Shown: positions 1 to 6,494, counted from the stretch's first letter. The stretch: DNA of 8,100 bases from Campylobacterota bacterium (GCA_009930355.1 RZYK01000085.1:1-8100), one strand, 5' to 3'. Notes: generated by a model from the letters alone, not told the origin. Numbers and translations: made by a program.

Positions 1-93
1 AATATTGTCAAGGATAATAAAGATTTACTCAATATTATCGCTGTACTCAGTGCCTACACTCAAAAAGAGTTAGGGCTTATGTGCGAAAGTTGA
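1..93 (+). CDS. 3' end of an unrecognised gene (5' part outside window), probably frameshifted
   Basis: Reading from base 1 gives 30 residues ending at TGA 91-93 (begins NIVKDNKDLL, ends LGLMCES). I do not recognise the family. The +1-shifted frame is open from base 74, directly after a TAG at 71-73, and continues without interruption to 457. The two frames overlap at 74-93, as expected if one base was gained around the GGG at 73-75; removing one G would join KELG to LCAKVEL. I therefore infer that this piece and the next entry were once one protein. The alternative is a short native C-terminus followed by an unrelated remnant. Confidence 0.4.
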   Translation, partial: NIVKDNKDLLNIIAVLSAYTQKELGLMCES

Positions 94-457
94 GTTATTA
101 AATAGTGAAACTAGAGATGAGTTAAAAGAACATCATATTAATAAATGTAAAAACAAAAAGTTGAAAAGTCAAGCTTGTATTTCATACATAAAATTTATTG
201 TTTATTTTGACAACTTACCTTTAAAAATGAAAGATAACTTAATATGTACAAAAGAAGATATTAGGGAAATAATTAAGCTTAGAAATGATATTTCACATTT
301 TAATGAGTATATTATTAAAGAAGAAAAATTTGAAAAATATATAGAATTTTTGGAGTTCATAACAATTTATGCTTTATTCAAATTACTGGGGTTTTCAGAT
401 GAATATTTTATTAATATCAAAAGATTTTATCCAAAAAAATATTTAGTATATAATTGA
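74..457 (+). pseudogene. C-terminal fragment with HEPN-like R-x4-H motif, probably out of frame with its N-terminal part
   Basis: The frame is open from 74 to the TGA at 455-457. The first usable start is TTG at 161 (98 aa), with no ribosome binding site before it and no in-frame ATG upstream, so it is unlikely to be a free-standing gene. Counting from that TTG, residues 31-46 contain a helix followed by LRNDISHF, where R41 and H46 form the R-x4-H motif of HEPN ribonuclease and abortive-infection proteins; the remainder is helical and rich in Lys, Ile and Phe. GC content is about 22% around 241-300, clearly below the genes further right, which suggests horizontal acquisition. HEPN domains commonly occur in defence and toxin systems, and a toxin-antitoxin operon follows directly. 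Family assignment rests on one short motif and helical context. A sequencing error, or a longer intact gene using programmed frameshifting, cannot be excluded. Confidence 0.45.
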
Positions 458-504
458 AATTTATAAGTGTTAAATTTTTAATCCATTCAAAACCTCTAAC
501 AATC

Positions 505-516
505 TTTACATGTAAA
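505..516. repeat. TTTACATGTAAA palindrome, copy 1
   Basis: Perfect 12-bp palindrome lying 48 bp after the HEPN-like fragment and 19 bp before the -35 of the toxin-antitoxin promoter. The flanks are C on the left and A on the right. It is identical to the copies at 1262, 2341, 3612 and 6678. Confidence 0.85.
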
Positions 517-534
517 AAATTCTTTCAAAAATAC

Positions 535-563
535 TTGAAATTATATGGTAAATTAACTATAAT
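535..563 (+). promoter_or_regulatory. Sigma-70 promoter of the toxin-antitoxin operon
   Basis: TTGAAA at 535-540 and a consensus TATAAT at 558-563 are separated by 17 bp, placing the transcription start near 570 and giving a leader of about 24 nt. A good Shine-Dalgarno AAAGGA at 582-587 lies 6 nt before the ATG at 594. This is the clearest promoter in the window. Confidence 0.75.
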
Positions 564-578
564 ATTTACATGTTAATT
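551..578. promoter_or_regulatory. Inverted repeat over the -10, candidate antitoxin operator
   Basis: AATTAAC (551-557) and GTTAATT (572-578) are exact inverted arms with a 14-bp spacer. The left arm abuts the TATAAT box and the right arm covers the likely transcription start. Phd/YefM-type antitoxins, alone or with toxin, usually repress their own operon from such palindromes, so this is a plausible autoregulatory site. The right arm also overlaps a one-mismatch copy (565-576, TTTACATGTTAA) of the TTTACATGTAAA repeat, so either element could be the functional one. Confidence 0.5.
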
Positions 579-593
579 ATCAAAGGATTTTAG

Positions 594-905
594 ATGACAG
601 TCAAGTATGCTCCTGATGAGCTTTTGTCTATTACGGACTTTACCAAAAAGATAGCAGGTGTTTTAAAGGGTATCAAAGACCAGTCTATGGATAAAATCGG
701 GATTTTGAAAAACAACAAACTTGAAGCCGTTGTTATCTCCACCGACGAATACGAAAGACTCAAATCACTCGAAGAGCTTTTTGCGACACTCGAACACAAA
801 GAAATTTATGATGTCATTCAATCACGCCAAAATGCACCCCTATCGTCTTATGTGTCATTTGAAGATATGGCTCGCAAATTTGACATTGACACCAAAAAAC
901 TTTAA
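594..905 (+). CDS. Phd/YefM-family type II antitoxin
   Basis: This 103-residue protein should bind and neutralise the toxin encoded 3 bp downstream and repress its own operon. Residues 11-29 (SITDFTKKIAGVL region) look like the N-terminal DNA-binding part. Residues 33-60 carry the typical Phd/YefM core: a strand ending in a KNNK turn, then EAVVIS, then DEYERL. The tail from about 61 to 103 is charged and probably wraps around the toxin. The length is slightly above the usual 80-90 residues of this family. The start is fixed by AAAGGA six bases before the ATG and by the strong promoter upstream. GC content and codon use are closer to the chromosomal genes on the right than to the AT-rich patch on the left. 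The family call is confident; the exact subfamily is not. Confidence 0.85.
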   Translation: MTVKYAPDELLSITDFTKKIAGVLKGIKDQSMDKIGILKNNKLEAVVISTDEYERLKSLEELFATLEHKEIYDVIQSRQNAPLSSYVSFEDMARKFDIDTKKL

Positions 906-908
906 CAC

Positions 909-1208
909 ATGTATGCCATTAAAAACCATCCTTTGGTAGAGGACGATTTAAAAGCACTTGACCACTCTTTGGTGTTGCTTGTCTTTAAAAAACTCAAACA
1001 ACTTCAAAATGCACCGCAACAAGGAGAACTTTTAGGCAATAAGCACAATATGGATTTAAGTGGTTATCGTAAAGTTTATGTTGCTAAGAAAAAGGTGCGT
1101 ATTGTGTATCGAATCATTAATGATGAATTAGTTATTTATGTTGTTGCTATTGGGAAAAGAGAAGACATGGAAGTCTATCAAGAAGCAACAAAGAGGCTAA
1201 AATCGTAA
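909..1208 (+). CDS. RelE/ParE-family toxin
   Basis: This 99-residue basic protein is the toxin partner of the preceding antitoxin. The C-terminal half shows the RelE/ParE fold signature: LSGYRKVYVAKKKVRIVYRI (50-69), an alternating hydrophobic strand 74-80, then AIGKRED (80-86) and Y90. R54, R64, R68 and K83 are candidate functional residues. RelE members cleave mRNA on the ribosome and ParE members inhibit gyrase; the sequence alone does not settle which applies, although the GYRK and KKVRIVYRI segments look more RelE-like to me. Only 3 bp separate it from the antitoxin stop and it has no evident Shine-Dalgarno, so translation is probably coupled to the antitoxin. The gene is full length with no disruption, so the module looks active. 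It faces the cyclic-di-GMP gene convergently. Confidence 0.82.
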   Translation: MYAIKNHPLVEDDLKALDHSLVLLVFKKLKQLQNAPQQGELLGNKHNMDLSGYRKVYVAKKKVRIVYRIINDELVIYVVAIGKREDMEVYQEATKRLKS

Positions 1209-1261
1209 AGAGAATAAACTCCCTTTCCTTTTTTAATGCAGCAGTATAGAAGTTTTACATC

Positions 1262-1273
1262 TTTACATGTAAA
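1262..1273. repeat. TTTACATGTAAA palindrome, copy 2, overlapping a stop codon
   Basis: The palindrome extends to 14 bp (CTTTACATGTAAAG, 1261-1274). It lies between two convergent genes and supplies the last three codons and TAA stop of the minus-strand GGDEF/EAL gene (Leu-Tyr-Met-stop). On the plus strand it is followed by ATTTTTTT, so it might also help end toxin transcription, but the stem would be short and all A/T-rich, making this weak. A half-copy TTTTACAT lies at 1253-1260. Confidence 0.85.
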
Positions 1274-3530
1274 GATTTTTTTGCTCTTTGACAAAGGCTT
1301 TTAAATCTTCATAGGCTAGAGGTTTTGCGTACAAATAGCCTTGAAATCTGTCACATCCTAAGCTTTTAAGTTTAGCCTCTTGTGCTTTGGTTTCCACCCC
1401 TTCTGCTAAAATAGCTAACTCTAAATTTTTACCGATGCTAATGATGTTTTGTACCATCTTCTCAGCGGTAATGTCTTCAATGAGCGTATCCACAAAGCTT
1501 TTATCTATTTTAAGCTCATCTATGGGGAGTTTTCGCAAAATACTCAAAGAAGAGTAGCCTGTGCCAAAGTCATCCATAGAGATGTAAAGCCCCATAGAAC
1601 GGATTTTTTCTAAGAGTGGCAAAAGGTATTCGATATCTTCAATAAACAAACTCTCTGTAATTTCAAGGCATAAAACAATATTAGCGAGTTTAATGTTTTC
1701 AATTTCGTGCGTAAGCTTTTCTAGGAAATTGGCTTCCATAAACTGTTTAATCGAAATATTAAGAGAAATTTGAAAGTTAGCCCCCATCTCTTCTTGAAAG
1801 GTTTTCATCTCCTTTAAGGTTCGCTTCATAATAAAATCGCCCAGCTTTGGCATAAGTCCTGAAGCTTCTGCTACGGGAATAAATTTATCAGGTGGAACAA
1901 GCCCTAACTCTTTACTCTTCCATCTTGCCAACGCCTCGACACCATACATAACACCCTCTTGTGTCATCTGTGGCTGATAGACCATGTAGAGTTCATCTTT
2001 GCTTAGCGCTTGACGTAAGGTTTGCTCTAACGTGACACGATTGAGATAGCCTTCTTGCATGGAAGGGGCAAAAAGTCGCACACTGTTTTTATGTTTTTTT
2101 GCTTCATACATCGCAATATCAGAAGCACGTAAAAGCATATCCAGAGTGTGCCCATGCTCAGGGTATTTGGCAATGCCAATACTCGCACCAATGGCAAAAT
2201 TAAACTGTCCAATAACGTATGGTTGAGAGACCTCGTGCATAATTTTCTCAGCTTGTGCTAAGAGTTCTTCCTCATGAATAAGGTAGCTTAAGAGAATAAA
2301 CTCATCCCCTCCTTGACGAATCGCAATGCTATTGGGTGTTTTTACATGTAAAAGACGTTTAGAGAATTCAATGAGAATTAAATCGCCAAAGTGGTGACCA
2401 AAACTGTCATTGACATTTTTAAAATGGTCTAAGTCAATGTATAAAAGGTTAAAAGGTGGTGCATTTTCATAAATCCAATCGTTCATACATTGTTGAAAAT
2501 AGGCTCGGTTGGGGAGTTTTGTGAGTGCGTCGTGGGTTGCTTGAAAAACCAAATCCGCCCGTCGTTTCTCTTCTGCTTTGGCAATCATCCTAAAAAGAAA
2601 AAAGAGTAAAATGTACACGCTCACAAAGATAAAAAGATAGAAAAGCATATGTTGCATAAACTCTGTGATGATGTGTGATGTTTCAACTTCTGAGAGTATC
2701 CATAACGCATAGCGAGGTTCATATTTAAGCGCTATTTGTGCAGCGTTTCCTTCTGCATTGGTTGCTGTAGCGTTATAAATACGGGTATTGGTTTTAAGCG
2801 TTTCTTCTTGAAGGACGTATTTTTGGTTAATAGCGTTAAAAATACCTTGCACAAAGGGCTCAGGAAGCGCTTTGGCATAGAGCTCTTTGGGGGTGTTGTG
2901 ATTGGAAGATTGAAACTGAACAAATTTGTCCCGATCTCGAATCAGTGTGACTTTATTATAATCACCTAAAGAGAGATTCTCAGTATAGAGTTTAAAGGCT
3001 CCTTCGATGCCAAGACCAGCGGTCATTACGCCTAAAAGTTTGCCTTCATCACTGTAAATGCTTTTACGAATAGGAATACCCCAGCGTCCACTTGCTGCGA
3101 TAAAATAGGTTGTGCCTAAGACCATCTGTTTTTGAGTCAGGGTGTATTCAAACGACTCTTTTGTGATGGGGTTTTGACGTAAATTGGGGAGTTTTGCTTT
3201 CTCAAATGCACTATTAACATACAGATAATTTCCATCGACATCCACAAAACCAAAAGCGACCACTGAGGGATTAAGCGCTAAAAGCTCATCTAAAACACGA
3301 GGTTCTTTCTCGTGTAAGACTCTCTTGCCCAAAACATCAAGAATCATTTCTTGAGAGAGGAGCAAGGAGTGGGTAGCGTTACTCACCAGTTTGACCAAAT
3401 TGGTTTGGTCTGTGGCGTACTGTTCATTAAGATTTTGCCATTTATGATACGAGATAATCCCTAAAAAGAGAGACCCTCCAACAAGTAGAATGTAAAAAAG
3501 CATCCAAATATTTTTTTGAATCAGCGCCAT
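1263..3530 (-). CDS. Membrane-anchored dCache-GGDEF-EAL cyclic-di-GMP sensor enzyme
   Basis: Inner-membrane signalling protein of 755 aa from the preferred ATG. Residue numbers here count from the GTG two codons upstream (757 aa). A membrane helix at about 10-29 and another at 296-317 enclose a periplasmic region with the look of a dCache sensor (GRWGIPIRKSIY at 150-161). The cytoplasmic diguanylate cyclase domain (about 325-490) has DALTKLPNR, D368 in IDLDHFKNVND and an intact GGDEF at 409-413. The inhibitory RxxD site is absent (Thr-Pro-Asn-Ser at 400-403). The phosphodiesterase domain (about 500-750) keeps EALARW (534-539), N593, E625, DDFGTGYSS (655-663), K676, EGVET (712-716) and QGYLYAKPL (732-740), so it should be catalytically competent. 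The start is chosen because AAGGAG (3536-3541) lies 5 nt before the ATG at 3530 but directly abuts the GTG at 3536. The ligand is unknown. Confidence 0.93.
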   Translation of the reverse strand: MALIQKNIWMLFYILLVGGSLFLGIISYHKWQNLNEQYATDQTNLVKLVSNATHSLLLSQEMILDVLGKRVLHEKEPRVLDELLALNPSVVAFGFVDVDGNYLYVNSAFEKAKLPNLRQNPITKESFEYTLTQKQMVLGTTYFIAASGRWGIPIRKSIYSDEGKLLGVMTAGLGIEGAFKLYTENLSLGDYNKVTLIRDRDKFVQFQSSNHNTPKELYAKALPEPFVQGIFNAINQKYVLQEETLKTNTRIYNATATNAEGNAAQIALKYEPRYALWILSEVETSHIITEFMQHMLFYLFIFVSVYILLFFLFRMIAKAEEKRRADLVFQATHDALTKLPNRAYFQQCMNDWIYENAPPFNLLYIDLDHFKNVNDSFGHHFGDLILIEFSKRLLHVKTPNSIAIRQGGDEFILLSYLIHEEELLAQAEKIMHEVSQPYVIGQFNFAIGASIGIAKYPEHGHTLDMLLRASDIAMYEAKKHKNSVRLFAPSMQEGYLNRVTLEQTLRQALSKDELYMVYQPQMTQEGVMYGVEALARWKSKELGLVPPDKFIPVAEASGLMPKLGDFIMKRTLKEMKTFQEEMGANFQISLNISIKQFMEANFLEKLTHEIENIKLANIVLCLEITESLFIEDIEYLLPLLEKIRSMGLYISMDDFGTGYSSLSILRKLPIDELKIDKSFVDTLIEDITAEKMVQNIISIGKNLELAILAEGVETKAQEAKLKSLGCDRFQGYLYAKPLAYEDLKAFVKEQKNLYM
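2341..2352. repeat. TTTACATGTAAA palindrome, copy 3, inside the GGDEF domain
   Basis: The perfect palindrome extends to 14 bp (2340-2353). It is read by the minus-strand gene as Leu-His-Val-Lys (396-399), in the variable stretch just before the position of the I-site. Confidence 0.85.
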
Positions 3531-3569
3531 CCACACTCCTTAAAATTCTTCATTTAATAATCTTAACAT

Positions 3570-3578
3570 AAAATAGCA
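3570..3578 (-). promoter_or_regulatory. Possible extended -10 of the GGDEF/EAL gene
   Basis: On the minus strand TGCTATTTT gives a TGn extension and an AT-rich -10 about 40 nt upstream of the chosen ATG. No convincing -35 is visible, which is common for Campylobacterota housekeeping promoters. This is a weak call. Confidence 0.3.
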
Positions 3579-3611
3579 TTCAGGAATACTTTAGCGAAGG
3601 TATTTTATGGC

Positions 3612-3623
3612 TTTACATGTAAA
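3612..3623. repeat. TTTACATGTAAA palindrome, copy 4, intergenic
   Basis: Perfect 12-bp palindrome three bases beyond the stop codon (3627-3629) of the AI-2E family gene and about 80 bp upstream of the GGDEF/EAL start. The flanks are C on the left and A on the right, as in copy 1. Confidence 0.85.
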
Positions 3624-3626
3624 ACT

Positions 3627-4694
3627 TTAGGCTCTGCGTTTAGGGAGTTTTCGGAGGGTTTTTAAAACACTGATGGACAGCGCAACCAAAGCAGGACCGA
3701 TAATAAATCCCCAAAAACCAAAGGCTCCAAGTCCTGCGACAATCGAGAAGAAAATAATAAACTCATTGGTACGCACTTCCCCTGCGTTCATGGAGCGATT
3801 GACGTAGTTTAAGATGAGCAGTTTGACAATGTTATCAATAAAAAATGCCATCATCGCCCACGAATAAATGGCGATGACCACAGCGTTCATCACCTCGCCT
3901 TGCCAATACTCGCTCATCGCCACGGGTATCCACACAAGGGCTGTTCCTACAATGGGAATAACGGAGCTTATGCCTGCTAAAAAGCCAAGCAACGGTGCGT
4001 TATATCCCTCAAAAAAAGCGATAAACAGTCCAAACGCCAAGCCTTGCGTCACGATGACTCCTAAAAGGGTGTAAAAAACAACCGAAAGGGTAATGCTCAT
4101 CTCGGAGATAAATTGGCGCTTGATGGTGCGAGCAAGGGGAATAATGGGCATTAAAAAGAGAAACAATGAACGCCCATAGAGGTTGAAAAAGAAGAAAAAG
4201 ATAACAATCATCACCATTTCACTGAGCATTCCCAAAAAGGTCTTCAGCCCACTGCCTAGCCACTTAGAAAGCAAGGCTATAATCTCATCTTTATGCATAT
4301 TGGTAAGCATAATAAGTGTCTCAAAAGGCTCTTTTGCCCATGCCAAATACGTAGGTAAAAGGTTGATATCCAGATGAATTTGGCTATCAAAGGAACGAAT
4401 GGTCTCAATGATGGTGGTTGGGTGTTTAAAGAGTTGGAAGAAAAAAAGACTGAGGGGTAAAAAAATCATCAACGCTAAAAAAAGTGTCATTAAGGAAGCA
4501 CTCAAAAAGTCTTTTTTGGTGGTAGAGAGTGCACTTTTTTGAGAGAGCGCTTTTAACAGAAGTCGCTGAAGCGGTGCCATAGTTAGGGCGAGTAAGAGTG
4601 CGACACCTAAGCTTTTTAAAAACGGAGCAAAAAGCCATAAAAGCACGCCTAGGGTTCCTACACTGAGCCAAATTAAAAAGGTGTTGTTTTTCAT
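3627..4694 (-). CDS. AI-2E family (YdiK/PerM-like) membrane transporter
   Basis: Polytopic inner-membrane protein of 355 residues, normal for the family. Two hydrophobic hairpin regions at about 7-40 and 65-90 precede a loop (91-150) rich in short helices. Further membrane segments follow at about 155-185, 203-228, 235-260, 268-296 and 311-345. The family core GFLAGISSVIPIVG is at 237-250 and the C-terminal GFWGFIIGPAL at 327-337. Some members export autoinducer-2 or act as antiporters, but most have no proven substrate, so none is assigned. The frame runs upstream to an ATG at 4739, but that codon lacks a ribosome binding site and lies upstream of the likely promoter. The ATG at 4694, with an AAAGAGAG stretch ending 8 nt before it, is preferred. 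It is likely monocistronic, between the GGDEF/EAL gene downstream and a divergent exported protein. Confidence 0.88.
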   Translation of the reverse strand: MKNNTFLIWLSVGTLGVLLWLFAPFLKSLGVALLLALTMAPLQRLLLKALSQKSALSTTKKDFLSASLMTLFLALMIFLPLSLFFFQLFKHPTTIIETIRSFDSQIHLDINLLPTYLAWAKEPFETLIMLTNMHKDEIIALLSKWLGSGLKTFLGMLSEMVMIVIFFFFFNLYGRSLFLFLMPIIPLARTIKRQFISEMSITLSVVFYTLLGVIVTQGLAFGLFIAFFEGYNAPLLGFLAGISSVIPIVGTALVWIPVAMSEYWQGEVMNAVVIAIYSWAMMAFFIDNIVKLLILNYVNRSMNAGEVRTNEFIIFFSIVAGLGAFGFWGFIIGPALVALSISVLKTLRKLPKRRA

Positions 4695-4725
4695 CGGTTT
4701 TACTCTCTTTAGGGATGGTAGCTTT

Positions 4726-4734
4726 ATTGTAACA
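4726..4734 (-). promoter_or_regulatory. Extended -10 promoter of the AI-2E family gene
   Basis: On the minus strand TGTTACAAT matches a TGn-TACAAT extended -10. Transcription would start near 4719, about 25 nt before the ATG at 4694, which supports that start over the one at 4739. The box lies within a small inverted repeat TTGTA-aca-TACAA (4727-4739). No good -35 is seen. Confidence 0.4.
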
Positions 4735-4752
4735 TACAAAGAAGAAATAAGC

Positions 4753-4774
4753 TATCATTCGCTTTTGAATGATA
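4753..4774 (+). promoter_or_regulatory. Perfect 8-bp hairpin / operator-like repeat just upstream of a ribosome binding site
   Basis: TATCATTC (4753-4760) and GAATGATA (4767-4774) are exact inverted repeats with a 6-nt loop GCTTTT. The right arm ends 2 nt before the GGAG (4777-4780) of the exported-protein gene at 4788. As DNA it could be an operator, since TATCAT at 4753-4758 could serve as a -10. As RNA it would place a stem next to the Shine-Dalgarno. No T-run follows, so it is not a normal terminator. Confidence 0.45.
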
Positions 4775-4787
4775 ATGGAGTGAAACA

Positions 4788-5330
4788 ATGAAAACAAAAC
4801 TATGGATAAGCATCTTCCTCGCACTGCCTTTACTGCTCTGTGCGGGGGTGGATTTTGAGTGGCGTTACAGCTTAAACAATCGCTATCATGACGACCCTTA
4901 TGGGTATCGTTACGCATTGGTGGAGCGTTTTAGGGTGAGAGAATCAGGTGTGGTTTATGTGTTAGACAGTGTGCGTGAACCCTCGGATGCCTACATGATT
5001 TTGAGGTTAGCTGAACTCTCTGGCAAATCGTATGAGCATGTTTTACGTATTTATCGCCAAAATGCATCATGGCGTGACATTGCACTTCTTGCAGGCATTG
5101 ACCCGCATGCTCAGGGGTATGAGGCTCTTCGTCATGCGCATGATTTGCGGGATGATTATCGCAGTGATCGAAGACGTTATGAGCGTTATGAAGATAGAGG
5201 AGTTATCATTAAACGAGAGGAGATTTATATCCCTCAAACCTATCAAGAACAACAAAGACGTTACCCTGAACACAAGCACGATAGGTATCTAAACGAAGAT
5301 GAACGCTACGAAGAGCGAAGAGGGCGTTAA
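4788..5330 (+). CDS. Exported Arg/Tyr/Glu-rich protein of unknown function
   Basis: This 180-residue protein begins with a clear signal sequence (MKTK, hydrophobic stretch 5-18, then CAG). The Cys at 18 follows three Leu and does not fit a lipobox, so signal peptidase I processing after about residue 20 is likely. The mature protein has a Tyr-rich start (YHDDPYGYRY, 33-42) and a predicted helical core at about 65-105 (AELSGKSYEHVLRIYRQ, then SWRDIALLAGI). That core resembles a GW-x-IA-type motif I recall from small exported bacterial proteins of unknown function. A very polar tail (118-180) is dominated by Arg, Tyr, Glu and Asp, probably disordered and able to bind polyanions or surfaces. GGAG at 4777-4780 lies 7 nt before the ATG. 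The gene is divergent from the AI-2E family gene and ends 6 bp from the converging motor operon. I do not recognise a named family. Confidence 0.8.
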   Translation: MKTKLWISIFLALPLLLCAGVDFEWRYSLNNRYHDDPYGYRYALVERFRVRESGVVYVLDSVREPSDAYMILRLAELSGKSYEHVLRIYRQNASWRDIALLAGIDPHAQGYEALRHAHDLRDDYRSDRRRYERYEDRGVIIKREEIYIPQTYQEQQRRYPEHKHDRYLNEDERYEERRGR

Positions 5331-5338
5331 CCCCTCTT
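5318..5338. terminator. Stem-loop across two convergent stop codons, weak bidirectional terminator candidate
   Basis: AAGAGGG (5318-5324) pairs exactly with CCCTCTT (5332-5338) around a 7-nt loop. It spans the end of the exported-protein gene (TAA 5328-5330) and the end of the MotB-like gene (5337-5339 on the minus strand). Neither side has a clear T-run, so intrinsic termination would be inefficient. Only 6 bp separate the two coding regions. Confidence 0.35.
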
Positions 5339-6494
5339 ACTCTTTACGCTCTAAAAAGGTCTCTATTTCGTTAATCGCTTTTTTATTGGAGAGGCTAAAT
5401 TTTATCTCAATACGGCGTGAAGCGTTTTTATCTTCTATCCCATTTTTAAAAATTCTATCGCTATAAGAGCGTCCAATCGCACTGATGTAGCGTTGTAAAA
5501 GAGCATTTTTACTTTCATCCCATGCGTAGATAAACGCCATCACGGCATAGGCTCTTTTTTGCGATAAATCAAGATTATTCATGTAACTTCCATCCGAATC
5601 GGTATGACCCTCAATCATAATGTGGTCAATATTGTCCCTAATATCCGCATCGTTTAACAACACGTCCAAATAAGGTTGCAAGGTCTCTTTAAGCTGCTTT
5701 TTCGCCTCAGGTTTGAGCTCATAAGAACCCACATCAAACAAGATGCCAGATGGCAGACGAATCGCACCGCTGTTGGGGTCAATGTTAATTTTTTGACCTA
5801 ACTTCGCTTTTAACTCTTGCACCACTTTAATACGAATGCCTGTGAGGTTTTTAATGCGCACTTTGGTGATGTTCAAATCTTTCACCAAACGCTGATGTGC
5901 CAAGCTAGTATCTAAGAGTTTTTGGGAGAGCAGGGCAAGTTCACCTTGTTTGAGTTTCAGGGTGTTGCTGGTATTGCTAAGCTCTGTTTGTGTTGCCATC
6001 AATGCTCCCTTACTTTCATCTCGCTCGTTTTCAACCTCCAAAAGTAGGCGTTTGAGGCTCTCTATCTCTTTGGCGCTTAGTTCTAACTTTGCATCATTCT
6101 CTTCAAGGGCTTTGCCTTTTTCTGCCAAAAGCGCACGTGCGGCAAGCAAAGACTCTTCAGTCATGGTCGCATCGCTTTTAAGTTTGGAGAGTTCTTCTTG
6201 AAGCCTTGCTTGAAGGGTGGTAAGTTCTAAGGTTTTCTGCTCTGAGGCAATCAGTTTATCGCTGATACGTGCGACATCTCGTTTCTTTTTGGCGAGTTCT
6301 TCTTCGCTCATCACTAAGGCTTTTTTCTGTGCGTCAAGGTCGGTTTTAATGGCACTTAAATCACTCTGAGCATAGACATATTTAATAATAATCGCCCCAA
6401 TGAGCAAAATAAAAACAAACAATAACCCCGCCATCAAATCTGCGTACGAAACCCAAAAGGTTTGGTCACTGCTTTTGGAATGAAGCTGTCTCAT
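5337..6494 (-). CDS. MotB/OmpA-type motor protein with long coiled coil
   Basis: This 385-residue protein is the likely peptidoglycan-anchored partner of the MotA-like protein encoded just upstream. Residues 1-18 are cytoplasmic. A single membrane helix at about 18-41 starts with SYADLMAGLL, in which D19 matches the ion-carrying Asp of MotB and ZorB proteins. Residues 44-232 form a long, charged, heptad-like coiled coil, far longer than the plug-linker of flagellar MotB. An OmpA-like peptidoglycan-binding domain (about 236-368) follows, with EGHTDSDG (295-302), NLDLSQKRA (307-315) and NASRRIEIKF (357-366). Its ATG overlaps the upstream stop as ATGA (6491-6494) with no strong Shine-Dalgarno, implying coupled translation. 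No flagellar gene is nearby. It is best seen as a non-flagellar ion-driven motor or energiser. ZorB is a possible relative, but ZorB has no such long coiled coil as I recall it. Confidence 0.85.
   Translation of the reverse strand: MRQLHSKSSDQTFWVSYADLMAGLLFVFILLIGAIIIKYVYAQSDLSAIKTDLDAQKKALVMSEEELAKKKRDVARISDKLIASEQKTLELTTLQARLQEELSKLKSDATMTEESLLAARALLAEKGKALEENDAKLELSAKEIESLKRLLLEVENERDESKGALMATQTELSNTSNTLKLKQGELALLSQKLLDTSLAHQRLVKDLNITKVRIKNLTGIRIKVVQELKAKLGQKINIDPNSGAIRLPSGILFDVGSYELKPEAKKQLKETLQPYLDVLLNDADIRDNIDHIMIEGHTDSDGSYMNNLDLSQKRAYAVMAFIYAWDESKNALLQRYISAIGRSYSDRIFKNGIEDKNASRRIEIKFSLSNKKAINEIETFLERKE

Noticed and set aside
721..939. Plus-strand frame of 72 codons overlapping the toxin-antitoxin genes
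   Set aside because: Out of frame with the recognised antitoxin and toxin; no ribosome binding site and no domain.
1201..1274. Intrinsic terminator after the toxin gene
   Set aside because: The AAAGAG/CTCCCTTT pairing before CCTTTTTTA has bulges, and the palindrome 1261-1274 can form only a short A/T stem. I could not support a clear terminator.
4426..4917. Minus-strand open frame of 163 codons
   Set aside because: It overlaps the start of the AI-2E family gene and of the exported-protein gene in other frames, has no ribosome binding site and reads as low-complexity, Cys/His-scattered sequence. It is a shadow.
5032..5292. Second plus-strand frame of 86 codons inside the exported-protein gene, and a minus-strand frame at 5067-5279
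   Set aside because: Both lie within a gene with clear signal peptide and Shine-Dalgarno. No independent start signals or recognisable features.
5950..6201. Plus-strand Ser-rich open frame
   Set aside because: Antisense of the coiled-coil part of the MotB-like gene; repetitive Ser/Leu/Arg composition only.
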